A stretch of DNA of 28,741 nt from G001797105 sp964528155 (GTDB lineage Bacteria; Chloroflexota; Anaerolineae; Anaerolineales; E44-bin32), in assembly GCA_964528155.1 (NCBI GenBank), contig CAZGRL010000044.1, forward strand, positions 1 through 28,741, in the 5' to 3' direction. Every line of letters begins with the position of its first letter. The stretch's first letter is position 1. The notes under the pieces are model-generated. The model was not told the DNA's origin, made no database searches, and worked only from the letters and a program-made list of their open reading frames with translations. Both the position numbers and the translations under genes were made by a program. This document shows positions 13,895-21,444 of the stretch, piece by piece.

Positions 13895-14632
13895 CTAGCG
13901 GAGGCTTTGACGTAGGCTTTCGAGTTGAGCCGAGACCGAGCCATCCAGCACCTTATCGCCCACCCGGATGATCAGTCCGCCGAGTATGCGGGGATCGACA
14001 CGGAAGCTGATCGTGGCGCCGTCGCCCATCTGCTGCAGCACCTGGTCACGCACGGTCGACTGCTCGTCTGACGTAAGGGGCAAGGCACTGGTGACCTCTG
14101 CGCTGGAGCCGCTCAGTCCCTGGTTCTCCAGGACGACGACCCTCCCGGCCTTCAGTCCGCTGAAGAACTCGGCCACGAGCGAGCGCTGACGCTTCTCGTC
14201 CAGGGCTTCGCCTATGAGCTTCTGAGCAGCGGCGATGGCCAGGCCGGCTACCTGACCTCTGAGCTCTGCCAGCGTCTGGACCCTGGCGTTATCGGCCGCC
14301 TCGGCGCCCTCCTCGCGCAGCCGTTCGGCATCGTGTTCCGCGGCGACCTTGATCTCGAGGGCAATCTGCTCCGCGCGTTCGGTCGCTTCGCGCATCACGT
14401 GAGCCGCGTCCTGCTGGGCTTTGGCAAGTATCCCCTGCGCCTCTTGTTCGGCATTGGCGCGCGCCTCGGCAGCGACGCGTGCGTCTTCCAGACCCTGGGC
14501 GATGGCTTCGCGCCGACGCTTGAGCAACTCGATAATCGGCTTGAACACCCATGCACGCAGGACGATGAACATGATTGCGAAGTTGAGAATCTGCACAAGC
14601 AGATACCCAAGATTGATCCCAAGTGCTTCCAA
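13895..14632 (-). CDS. ATP synthase subunit b fused to C-terminal domain of subunit delta
   Basis: This 245-aa protein forms the peripheral stator of F1Fo ATP synthase. Residues 8-28 are the membrane helix of b, and 35-145 a long charged coiled coil. Residues 178-245 match the C-terminal domain of delta: VTSALPLT and then DPRILGGLIIRVGDKVLDGS. The N-terminal helical domain of delta, which normally binds the alpha subunits, is missing. This is therefore a short fusion, unlike the long b-delta fusion of actinobacteria. The start is TTG at 14632 with AAGGGAG six bases upstream. It closes the Fo gene set; alpha, gamma, beta and epsilon genes do not follow. A separate delta N-domain gene may exist elsewhere. 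Confidence 0.88.
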   Translation of the reverse strand: MEALGINLGYLLVQILNFAIMFIVLRAWVFKPIIELLKRRREAIAQGLEDARVAAEARANAEQEAQGILAKAQQDAAHVMREATERAEQIALEIKVAAEHDAERLREEGAEAADNARVQTLAELRGQVAGLAIAAAQKLIGEALDEKRQRSLVAEFFSGLKAGRVVVLENQGLSGSSAEVTSALPLTSDEQSTVRDQVLQQMGDGATISFRVDPRILGGLIIRVGDKVLDGSVSAQLESLRQSLR

Positions 14633-14667
14633 CGGTCGCTCCCTTCTTTGCTCGAGAGTGGCTGTGA

Positions 14668-14916
14668 TCAGAACACAAACAGGATGAGCAGGGCAACGAC
14701 CAGGGCGTAGATGGCCGTCGCCTCAGCGAAGGCGATCCCCAGGATCATGTTTGTCTGGATCGTTCCGGTCGCGTCAGGGTTGCGGCCCATCGCCTGAACT
14801 GCCCCTCCCGAGACGACGCCGATGCCGATGCCGCCGCCGAGCACGCCGACCATTGCCAGCCCGGCACCGATCAACTTCCCCAGAATCGTAGCCGCCGTGA
14901 CGATATCACCAACCAT
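14668..14916 (-). CDS. atpE: ATP synthase subunit c (rotor ring proteolipid)
   Basis: This 82-aa hairpin of two membrane helices forms the rotor ring of Fo. Helix 1 has the Gly-rich GGGIGIGVVSGG, the polar loop is MGRNPDA, and helix 2 carries the ion-binding Glu in GIAFAEATAIY (E65 from this start). The position that is Gln in Na+-type rings (helix 1) is Ile here and the residue after Glu is Ala, so proton coupling is expected. ATG at 14916 is chosen because GGAG lies six bases upstream. An in-frame ATG at 14934 would add MEAEKH and has no clear Shine-Dalgarno site. It lies between atpB and the b-delta fusion. Confidence 0.93.
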   Translation of the reverse strand: MVGDIVTAATILGKLIGAGLAMVGVLGGGIGIGVVSGGAVQAMGRNPDATGTIQTNMILGIAFAEATAIYALVVALLILFVF

Positions 14917-14964
14917 GTGCTTCTCCGCCTCCATCGGGTGAGATGCGCCCGAAACCTGCAGCGC

Positions 14965-15972
14965 CTAGTGTGTCGCTTCCTCGTGCGCGTGACCGGCTGT
15001 CGCCTGTGCCATGAACACCAGAGTCAGCAGCCCGAAGATCAAGGCCTGAATCAGGCCGATGAAGAACTCGAACAGAAGTACCGCCGACTGGGCGAACACC
15101 GGGATCAGACTCCCGATGACGAATAGAAGGACCGAGCCGGCGAAGATATTGCCAAACAATCGGAAGCCAAACGACAGAATCTTCGAGGTCTCCGAAATCA
15201 ACTCCAGCAGGCCGACGCCGAAGTCGATTACCCCGAAGAGCGGCCGGCTGAAAAACGTCTTGACGTTCAGGAACTTTGAGAAGTACGACAGCCCCAATGC
15301 GCGCAAGCCGACGACCTGAGACATGACGACCGAGATCAGTGCCAGGCCGATCGTGAAATTGAGATCGGTCGAAGCGACACGCACGAAGGGAGTCAGGACG
15401 AAGTGTCCTTCTTCCGCGGCGTGCTCGGCGCCGGCCTTGACGATAGTGAGCACCGGGAGTTCGCCGATCTGGGCGACCTGCTGGACCGGATAGCCTTCGG
15501 CGGCGCCTTCAGCGTGATGGATCAAGCCGATGCTGTCGGTCCCCGGGATCAGCTCGAGCCAGTTTGCCATGAGCACGAGCAAGACGATGGTTGCCATCCA
15601 GGGGAAGATCGTCGCTGCCCATTTGCCGGCGGTCGACTCGGCCATCTGGTAGAGCACTTCCAGTAATGCCTCGATCGCGCCGGCGATTCCGCGCAGAACC
15701 ATCTCACCGCTGCGGATCGCGCTGCGCACGGACAGGGCCAGGATCAGAAGGACGACGTCACCGATGAGCATTGCGACGATACTGTTGCTCAGGTAGAAGT
15801 CGCCGATCACCGGCAAGGTGAAAAGGCGGCTGGTGACGGCTTCCGCCGGGAGTTGAACGTGCGGGAGAATCGGGGGATAGGCGCGGGCGCCGATGACACC
15901 CAGGATCACCAGACCAAGGATGATCCAACGGTTGACGCCCCACCGCCAGCTACGACTCTTCTCCAACGTCAT
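14965..15972 (-). CDS. atpB: ATP synthase subunit a (Fo proton channel)
   Basis: This 335-aa membrane protein forms the stator half-channels of Fo. The essential arginine is R271 in FGFRLFGNIFAG, and the conserved Gln of the last helix is Q309 in GLIQALIFGLL. LMANWLELIPG (134-144) is the usual helix-loop. It is longer than typical a subunits because of a roughly 55-residue insert (about 147-200, His/Glu-rich, IHHAEGAAEG) between the second and third helices, and it ends in a His-rich tail (GHAHEEATH). Its ATG overlaps the end of atpI by 23 bases, so the two are translationally coupled. subunit c follows. Confidence 0.95.
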   Translation of the reverse strand: MTLEKSRSWRWGVNRWIILGLVILGVIGARAYPPILPHVQLPAEAVTSRLFTLPVIGDFYLSNSIVAMLIGDVVLLILALSVRSAIRSGEMVLRGIAGAIEALLEVLYQMAESTAGKWAATIFPWMATIVLLVLMANWLELIPGTDSIGLIHHAEGAAEGYPVQQVAQIGELPVLTIVKAGAEHAAEEGHFVLTPFVRVASTDLNFTIGLALISVVMSQVVGLRALGLSYFSKFLNVKTFFSRPLFGVIDFGVGLLELISETSKILSFGFRLFGNIFAGSVLLFVIGSLIPVFAQSAVLLFEFFIGLIQALIFGLLTLVFMAQATAGHAHEEATH

Positions 15973-16258
15973 CCTCCATCTCGGCAGACGGCGCAGTCTC
16001 CCCCTTCCCGCTCTGGAGCCTCGCCAGACCGGAGGTCAAGATCCGCACCATCAAATAGAGTGTGACCGGTACGCTGCCCAGCACGAGCAGCAGTGTGAAT
16101 AGGGGCTTGCTGTCAAACCGACGGTCGAGCCACAGCCCTGCGACCAGCGCTACGGCGATGATCACCACGGTCACGCAGCCCGACTGACTGATCAAGCCGA
16201 CCAAGGTGATGGACAGCGATGCCTGATCTTGACGAGGTCCCTGTCCAGCCCCGGTCAT
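15950..16258 (-). CDS. atpI: AtpI/AtpZ-type assembly factor (ATPase gene 1 family)
   Basis: This 102-aa protein with two membrane helices (about 28-45 and 52-73) belongs to the small proteins that lead atp operons. They are implicated in c-ring assembly or Mg2+/Ca2+ handling. Conserved-looking features are AGLWLDRRFDSKP between the helices and an acidic tail (SAEMEDDVGEES). It starts the Fo gene set, right after nuoN, and overlaps atpB. No Shine-Dalgarno site is visible before the ATG, but a promoter-like pair lies so close that the mRNA may be almost leaderless. Confidence 0.85.
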   Translation of the reverse strand: MTGAGQGPRQDQASLSITLVGLISQSGCVTVVIIAVALVAGLWLDRRFDSKPLFTLLLVLGSVPVTLYLMVRILTSGLARLQSGKGETAPSAEMEDDVGEES

Positions 16259-16269
16259 AGTTCGCGAAG

Positions 16270-16297
16270 TGTATCACAAGCTCCGCGGACACGTCAA
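16270..16297 (-). promoter_or_regulatory. Candidate promoter immediately upstream of atpI
   Basis: On the minus strand TTGACG (16297-16292) and an extended -10 TGT-GATACA (GATACA at 16275-16270) are 16 bp apart. The predicted start of transcription is only about four bases before the atpI ATG. The -35 matches 5 of 6 consensus bases, the -10 only 3 of 6 plus the TGn extension. This would let atp genes be transcribed independently of nuo. Confidence 0.4.
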
Positions 16298-16357
16298 ACA
16301 TATCCCCCCAAACCGACCAGATTCAACCATGACCCCCCCCCCGCGCAGAGATCGGGT

Positions 16358-17812
16358 TCAGAAGATTCCTCTCGCCGCCGCCATGGCCCAATCAAGCCAC
16401 GGCGCGCTGACGGTCCCGACGGCGATGATGGCAGCCACACACACGCCCAGAGCCAGGGCGTGTGGGCGGGGAACAGCAATCGGCTTGTCCTCATCCTCCG
16501 AACGATACAGATAGATGACCTTGAGGACGGTCATGTAGTAGTACAGACCGGCGATCGCATTGAGCACACCGACAAACGCCAACCAGATCCATCCGCTTTG
16601 GACCGCCGCGGCGAAGACGTAGAACTTTGCGACGAACCCGGCCAAAGGCGGCATCCCAGCAAGGGACAGCAATGCGACCATCATGACCAGTGCCAGGCCG
16701 GGGGCGCGACGACTCAATCCGGCGTAGTCAGAGATTTCTTCAGACCCGGCCGAACGGGCGAAGAGAATCACCACGGCAAATGCCGCCAGGTTGGTCACGA
16801 TATATGCAACCAGATAGAACACCAGACTGGCCGCGCCAAGCTCTGACAAGGCGACCAATCCGATCAATGCATAGCCGGCATGCGCGATGGACGAGTATGC
16901 CAGCAATCGTTTGATGTTGTGCTGGGCCAGCGCCAACAGATTGCCGATCGTCATCGTGGCCGTAGCCATCGCTGCCAGGAGCGCCGTCCAGGTGATCTCA
17001 ATGGAAGGGAAGGCGACCAACATCACGCGCACCAGGACGGCAAAACCGGCGGCTTTCGAGGCGGTCGAGATGAACGCCGTGATCGGCGTCGGTGCCCCTT
17101 CGTACACATCCGGCGCCCAGAAGTGGAACGGCACTGCGGCGATCTTGAATCCGAAACCTACCAAGCTGAGGACGGCCACCCCGGCGATCACCCAAGGCGC
17201 GATGCCGCCGGACTGGAGCGCTTCGGCAAGACGATAGAGATTCGTCTCACCCGAGAAACCGTACAGCAAGCTGAAGCCGTAGAGCATCACCGTCGACGTG
17301 AGCGCGCCGAACAGGAAGTACTTCAGACCGGACTCGGTCGACTTGTCGTCACGCTTCAAGAATCCGGCGAGGACGTAGAGCGGGATGGACGTCGACTCGA
17401 CCGACAGGTAAAGCATGATCAGGTCGGCGGAGGCAGCCATCAAGCTCATGCCAAGTGTCGACACGACGAGCAGCGCGTAGTACTCTCCCTGATCCCCGAC
17501 GCCTGGCAGCCCGATTGACAGCAAACAGGTGACGGCAGCGGCGAAGAGGAAGATGATTTGGAACGAGAATGCCGGCCAGTCGTGGCGGAGCATTCCTCCG
17601 AAGATCAGGCCCGAGCCTCCCGTTGGACGGCTGAAAATGATGGTGACCGCCAGAATGACGGCGAGGCCGAAGGCGGTCAGCCAACCCAGCCCGTCGCGGC
17701 GCTCACCCCGCCAGAAGAGATCGGCCCCCAGTACGAGGATCACCAGGACCAGCAGCAAGATCTCGGGCAGGACCGGCAGGACCAACGAAACGAACACGGC
17801 TTGGGCGGCCAT
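16358..17812 (-). CDS. nuoN: NADH-quinone oxidoreductase subunit N
   Basis: This 484-aa antiporter-like membrane subunit of complex I translocates protons. The channel residues are present: the TM5 Glu in YLSVESTSIPLYVLAGF (E139), the TM7 Lys in GFGFKIAAVPFHFW (K223) and the TM8 Lys in TASKAAGFAVL (K253). About 14 helices are visible, as usual. The start is ATG at 17812, overlapping the nuoM stop as TGATG with GGGAGG six bases upstream; an in-frame GTG one codon earlier is less likely. It is the last nuo gene. A run of ten C (16333-16342) lies just past its stop and may be prone to slippage. Confidence 0.95.
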   Translation of the reverse strand: MAAQAVFVSLVLPVLPEILLLVLVILVLGADLFWRGERRDGLGWLTAFGLAVILAVTIIFSRPTGGSGLIFGGMLRHDWPAFSFQIIFLFAAAVTCLLSIGLPGVGDQGEYYALLVVSTLGMSLMAASADLIMLYLSVESTSIPLYVLAGFLKRDDKSTESGLKYFLFGALTSTVMLYGFSLLYGFSGETNLYRLAEALQSGGIAPWVIAGVAVLSLVGFGFKIAAVPFHFWAPDVYEGAPTPITAFISTASKAAGFAVLVRVMLVAFPSIEITWTALLAAMATATMTIGNLLALAQHNIKRLLAYSSIAHAGYALIGLVALSELGAASLVFYLVAYIVTNLAAFAVVILFARSAGSEEISDYAGLSRRAPGLALVMMVALLSLAGMPPLAGFVAKFYVFAAAVQSGWIWLAFVGVLNAIAGLYYYMTVLKVIYLYRSEDEDKPIAVPRPHALALGVCVAAIIAVGTVSAPWLDWAMAAARGIF

Positions 17813-19293
17813 CACACGCCTCCCACGACGCGCAATACCGCGCCGGCGCCGGACTGGATCATCGGCGCCATGACGGCCGGGTAGAGGCCGATCAAGATCA
17901 GCAGGCCGGCCAGAACGACCAGCGCCACCCTATCCTGACCCCGGATGGGGCTGATGTGGCCGGCGAACTCTTCCGGCATGGCCCCGAAGAACACGCCCCC
18001 GACAACACGCATGATATAGGAAGCGGTGATGACGATTCCCAGCGCAGCGATCAGAGCCACGATCGGCTGGACCTGCCACAATCCCAGGAAGATCGGAAAC
18101 TCAGCTACGAAGCCCGAGAAACCGGGCATGCCCATGGAGACCAGGCCGCCTACGATGAAGGCGAAGGTGACGAGCGGCATGATACGGCTGAAGCCTCCGA
18201 GTTTGGGGATCTCGCGCGTGTGAGCCCGGTCGTAGACCATCCCGACCACTGCAAAGAAGAGGGCCGTCATCACGCCGTGGGAGAACATCTGCAATCCTGC
18301 GCCTGTGAGCCCGTCCAGATTGAGGGTGGCAAAGCCTAGCATCACCAGCCCCATGTGAGAAACCGACGAGAACCCGATGACGTACTTGAAATCCGTCTGG
18401 ACCGAGGCGATGAACGCTCCATAGATGACGTTGATCGTAGCCAGGACGAGGATCACCGGCGCCCAGTAGCGCGCCCCATCGGGCAGGAGCATGATCCCCA
18501 CCCGAAGGGCGGCGAAGGCTCCCAGCTTCATCAGCACGCCGGCGTGGAACATGGACACGGCTGTCGGCGCGGCGACGTGGCCATCCGGAGACCAGTTGTG
18601 GAAGGGGAATAGGCCTCCCAGCACGGCGAAGCCGACAAAGACGAAGGGGAACCACAGCCGCTGGAATTCCGGCGAGAAGCCGGCATGCTCGAGCTCCAGC
18701 ATGTTGAAGGTTGCCAGCCCGGAGGTGAAGTACATGGCCAGCGCGCCGACGAGCGACACGACCGAACCTATGAACAGGTACAAGGTGAGTTTCATCGCCG
18801 CGTACTCGCGAGTGACCTTCCATCCCCAGATGGAGATGAGGAGGTACATCGGAAAGACGGCGATCTCATAGAAGAAGAAAAGCTGGAAAAGATCGAGCGA
18901 GACGAACACCCCGAACACGCCGGTGGCCAGAATGAAAAGGAAGGCGAAGAACTCGCGCGGCCGGTCATCGATGCCCCACGAGATCAACACGCCGGTGACG
19001 ATAACCACACCCGTGAGGAGCACAAGCGGCAGGTTCATCCCGTCAGCCCCGACGTGATAGGCAATGCCCAGCGTCGGCACCCAGGCGAACTGTTCGACGA
19101 ACTGGTAGCCGCCCAGGCCCTGATCGTAGGTGAGGTAGGCGACGACGGACAGCCCGGCCGCGATAAGCGCACCGGTGAGCGCCAGGCCCCGGATCAGCCC
19201 ATGTCTCTCGGAGGGCATCATGAGGATGACCAGAGCCATGGTGATCGGGGTGAAGACGATGATGCTGAGGATGGGGAAGGTCATCGTTGGCAC
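17812..19293 (-). CDS. nuoM: NADH-quinone oxidoreductase subunit M, second copy, lacking the TM7 lysine
   Basis: This 493-aa protein is clearly NuoM-like: TM5 Glu E143 in FFYEIAVFPMYLLISIWG, TM8 Lys K256 in GVLMKLGAF, FSSVSHMGLVML, and the TM12-region Glu in GFSGFVAEFPI. But where NuoM has FAxKxPxxPFHxWLPDAH, this copy reads FAVLGGLFPFHNWSPDGH. The channel lysine of TM7 is Leu (L225). Start is GTG at 19293 or ATG at 19284; neither has a clear Shine-Dalgarno site, perhaps because the region upstream was replaced by the repeat array that begins 10 bases away. It is separated from the first nuoM by the four-helix-bundle gene and overlaps nuoN. Confidence 0.93.
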   Translation of the reverse strand: MPTMTFPILSIIVFTPITMALVILMMPSERHGLIRGLALTGALIAAGLSVVAYLTYDQGLGGYQFVEQFAWVPTLGIAYHVGADGMNLPLVLLTGVVIVTGVLISWGIDDRPREFFAFLFILATGVFGVFVSLDLFQLFFFYEIAVFPMYLLISIWGWKVTREYAAMKLTLYLFIGSVVSLVGALAMYFTSGLATFNMLELEHAGFSPEFQRLWFPFVFVGFAVLGGLFPFHNWSPDGHVAAPTAVSMFHAGVLMKLGAFAALRVGIMLLPDGARYWAPVILVLATINVIYGAFIASVQTDFKYVIGFSSVSHMGLVMLGFATLNLDGLTGAGLQMFSHGVMTALFFAVVGMVYDRAHTREIPKLGGFSRIMPLVTFAFIVGGLVSMGMPGFSGFVAEFPIFLGLWQVQPIVALIAALGIVITASYIMRVVGGVFFGAMPEEFAGHISPIRGQDRVALVVLAGLLILIGLYPAVMAPMIQSGAGAVLRVVGGV

Positions 19294-19302
19294 CCAATTT
19301 TC

Positions 19303-19328
19303 AGCAATAAGCAGTAAGCAATAAGCAA
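19303..19328. repeat. Left heptamer array (AGCAATA units)
   Basis: About 3.7 tandem copies of AGCAATA (one unit is AGCAGTA). It lies between the four-helix-bundle gene and the second nuoM. Its reverse complement is the unit of the array on the other side of that gene, so the two arrays form a long inverted repeat around it. Confidence 0.9.
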
Positions 19329-19351
19329 GATAGCCTCACGACCACTGGCGG

Positions 19352-19735
19352 TCATTGAACTGATTCCGACTTCACCTTGCGCAGCAAAGTCGACAGCATA
19401 CTCTTCAACTCATGAACCTTTGCGCGGAGTTGCACATCCCACTCTTCCGCCAGGTAACCAAGATCCTTGGCGAGCAGCAAGTGGTACTCCAATTCAAGCG
19501 TTGAACCCATGGCGATCTGCAGGAACCTCCCCAGTTCCGCATTGCCTCCCCTGCCGCATCCTTCGGCGATATTCGCCGGGATCGAGCCCGCAGCCCGCCG
19601 CAACTGAGACGTCAAGCCATATAGTTCTTCTTTGGGAAAGTCCCTTGTTGCCTCGTAGACCATCAGCACAAGCGCATGACCCTTGTGCCACACTTTCAAC
19701 CTTCTGAAGTCCTTCACCTCGTGTCCCCCTCCCAT
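19352..19735 (-). CDS. Four-helix-bundle protein (23S rRNA intervening-sequence protein family)
   Basis: This 127-aa protein matches the four-helix-bundle family found in 23S rRNA intervening sequences and elsewhere. Conserved pieces are VKDFRRLKVWHKGHALVLMV, the FPKEELYGLTSQLRRA turn, SIPANIAEGCGR and GSTLELEYHLLLAKDLGYL. Its molecular function is unknown; related bundle proteins serve as accessory factors of diversity-generating retroelements. It stands between the two nuoM genes and is unrelated to respiration. It is bounded by inverted heptamer arrays, so it appears to be an inserted unit. ATG at 19735 is listed; GTG at 19717 (V7), with GGAGG some ten bases upstream, is possible. No reverse transcriptase or template repeat is nearby. 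Confidence 0.92.
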   Translation of the reverse strand: MGGGHEVKDFRRLKVWHKGHALVLMVYEATRDFPKEELYGLTSQLRRAAGSIPANIAEGCGRGGNAELGRFLQIAMGSTLELEYHLLLAKDLGYLAEEWDVQLRAKVHELKSMLSTLLRKVKSESVQ

Positions 19736-19749
19736 AATGTTCTTTCTTG

Positions 19750-19796
19750 TTGCTTATTGCTTATTGCTTATTGCTCATTGCTTATGGCTTATTGCC
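19750..19796. repeat. Right heptamer array (TTGCTTA units)
   Basis: About 6.7 tandem copies of TTGCTTA, with variants TTGCTCA and TGGCTTA. It is the inverted counterpart of the AGCAATA array at 19303-19328. Lower GC than its surroundings. There are no spacers, so it is not a CRISPR. Confidence 0.92.
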
Positions 19797-19827
19797 TTTC
19801 CCCTAATGCCAGCCCACATCTGCCGCT

Positions 19828-21366
19828 CTATCCAAAAAGATGTACAACCGTCTTGTTAATCACATCAAGTATCCACGCCGGCCAGACGCCGATCCACAGC
19901 ATCAACACCAGGAGCGGGCCGATAGCCACGATCTCACGGCGGTTGATCTCCAGACCGTGACCAGTCCACTTCTCGTTCAGCGGTCCGTGCAGGACCATTC
20001 CGATGCCTTTCAAAATGTAGGCGCCGGTGATCAGCAAGCCGATCATCCCCAGCGCCGTGTATACGGTGAAGATCGGCCATACGCCTCGTACGACCAGGAA
20101 CTCCGAGACGAAACCGCTCAATCCGGGCAAGCCGAGGCTGGCCATGGAGGTGAACATCAGAATCCCGCCGTAGACCGGCGCCAGAGGGAACAGCCCTCCG
20201 AAGGACCGCAGATCACGCGTGTGCGTACGCTCGTAAATCACCCCGACTAGCAGGAACATGCCGGCGGCGGACAGGCCGTGGTTGAACATCTGCAGCACGG
20301 CGCCGTTGAGCGCGATGACCGCATCGGGGGCGGACATCGTGCCGCGCGCATAGGCCGCGGCGGCGATCCCCAGGACGACGAAACCCATATGGTTCACCGA
20401 CGAGTAGGCCACGAGCCGCTTGAAGTCCTCCTGACCCCAGGCGGCGAAGGCCCCAAAGATGATCGCCAGTACGGCCAGCAGCCCGAGCACACCGGCATAG
20501 GTCTTGGCCTCGGCCGGGTAAAGCGGGAGCACCAGGCGCAAGAACCCGTACGCCCCGAGCTTGAGCAGCACGCCCGCAAGGATCATCGAGCCCGCCGTCG
20601 GAGCCTCGGTGTGAGCGTCCGGCAGCCAGGTGTGGAACGGCCAGACGGGGACCTTGATGGCAAAGGCGATCACGAACGCCCAAAAGGCGATGGCTTTCAC
20701 CGTGGCGACCGACAGCGTGATCGGCAGTCCGAGCAGGGTAAGCGGTTCGCTCAGACCGGACCACAGTGTGGTTATCTTCTGAAGGTCGAATGTGCCGGAG
20801 GCGACCCCGATCAACTGAATCGCCAGCAGCAGGCCGAGCGATCCGGCCATGGTGTAAATCAAGAATTTGAACGAAGCGTACTCGCGGTTGCTGCTGCCCC
20901 ATTGATTGATGAGGAAGTACATCGGGATGAGGCCGATCTCCCAGAAGACGAAGAAAAGCAGGAGATCAATGGAAAGGAACACGCCGAGCATACCCGTTTC
21001 GAGCAGCAGAAACAGCGCCATGTAGCTGCGCACGTTCTCCTTGACGCTCCACGAAATCAGCAGCGCCAGCGGCGTGAGAAGCGTGGTCAGCAAAACCATC
21101 GCCACGGAAAGCCCGTCGACGCCGAGGTGGTAGCTCGATCCGACGGCGCGGTACCAATCCGCCTGTTCTACGAACTGGTAGCCGGGCTGACCGGCGTCGT
21201 AGGCCAGCCAGAGCCAGATCGACAACGCCAGCGGCAAAAGACTGGCGACAAGCGCCACCCCGCGGATCACATCGACCCGCTCCTTGGGCACGATCAAGAG
21301 CAAGACCGCGGCCAAGGCCGGGATGAACAAGATCAAGGTCAGCAAGTGGCTTTGTACAAACGCCAT
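19828..21366 (-). CDS. nuoM: NADH-quinone oxidoreductase subunit M, first copy
   Basis: This 512-aa antiporter-like subunit of complex I has the complete channel set: TM5 Glu E143 (FVFWEIGLIPMYFLI), TM7 Lys K238 (FAIKVPVWPFHTWLPDAH), TM8 Lys K269 (GVLLKLGAYG), the VAYSSVNHMGFVVLG block and Glu in GLSGFVSEFLVV. It should pump protons normally. GGAG lies about nine bases before the ATG. nuoL is 78 bp upstream. A second nuoM follows after the inserted four-helix-bundle gene; the two share family motifs throughout but differ at the TM7 lysine. Confidence 0.95.
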   Translation of the reverse strand: MAFVQSHLLTLILFIPALAAVLLLIVPKERVDVIRGVALVASLLPLALSIWLWLAYDAGQPGYQFVEQADWYRAVGSSYHLGVDGLSVAMVLLTTLLTPLALLISWSVKENVRSYMALFLLLETGMLGVFLSIDLLLFFVFWEIGLIPMYFLINQWGSSNREYASFKFLIYTMAGSLGLLLAIQLIGVASGTFDLQKITTLWSGLSEPLTLLGLPITLSVATVKAIAFWAFVIAFAIKVPVWPFHTWLPDAHTEAPTAGSMILAGVLLKLGAYGFLRLVLPLYPAEAKTYAGVLGLLAVLAIIFGAFAAWGQEDFKRLVAYSSVNHMGFVVLGIAAAAYARGTMSAPDAVIALNGAVLQMFNHGLSAAGMFLLVGVIYERTHTRDLRSFGGLFPLAPVYGGILMFTSMASLGLPGLSGFVSEFLVVRGVWPIFTVYTALGMIGLLITGAYILKGIGMVLHGPLNEKWTGHGLEINRREIVAIGPLLVLMLWIGVWPAWILDVINKTVVHLFG

Positions 21367-21444
21367 GCGTAACTACTCCGAGGGCAGATCATTCGGGTTC
21401 CGCGGGCCGGACGAGCCGGTCCAGATCAGGCGACTGGACGATCC

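Noticed and set aside
16333..16342. C10 homopolymer as a phase-variation tract
   Set aside because: It is outside both coding regions and not placed between promoter elements, so a switching role is not supported.
19303..19796. CRISPR array or diversity-generating retroelement
   Set aside because: The heptamers are contiguous with no spacers. No reverse transcriptase, template or variable repeat is present beside the bundle protein gene.
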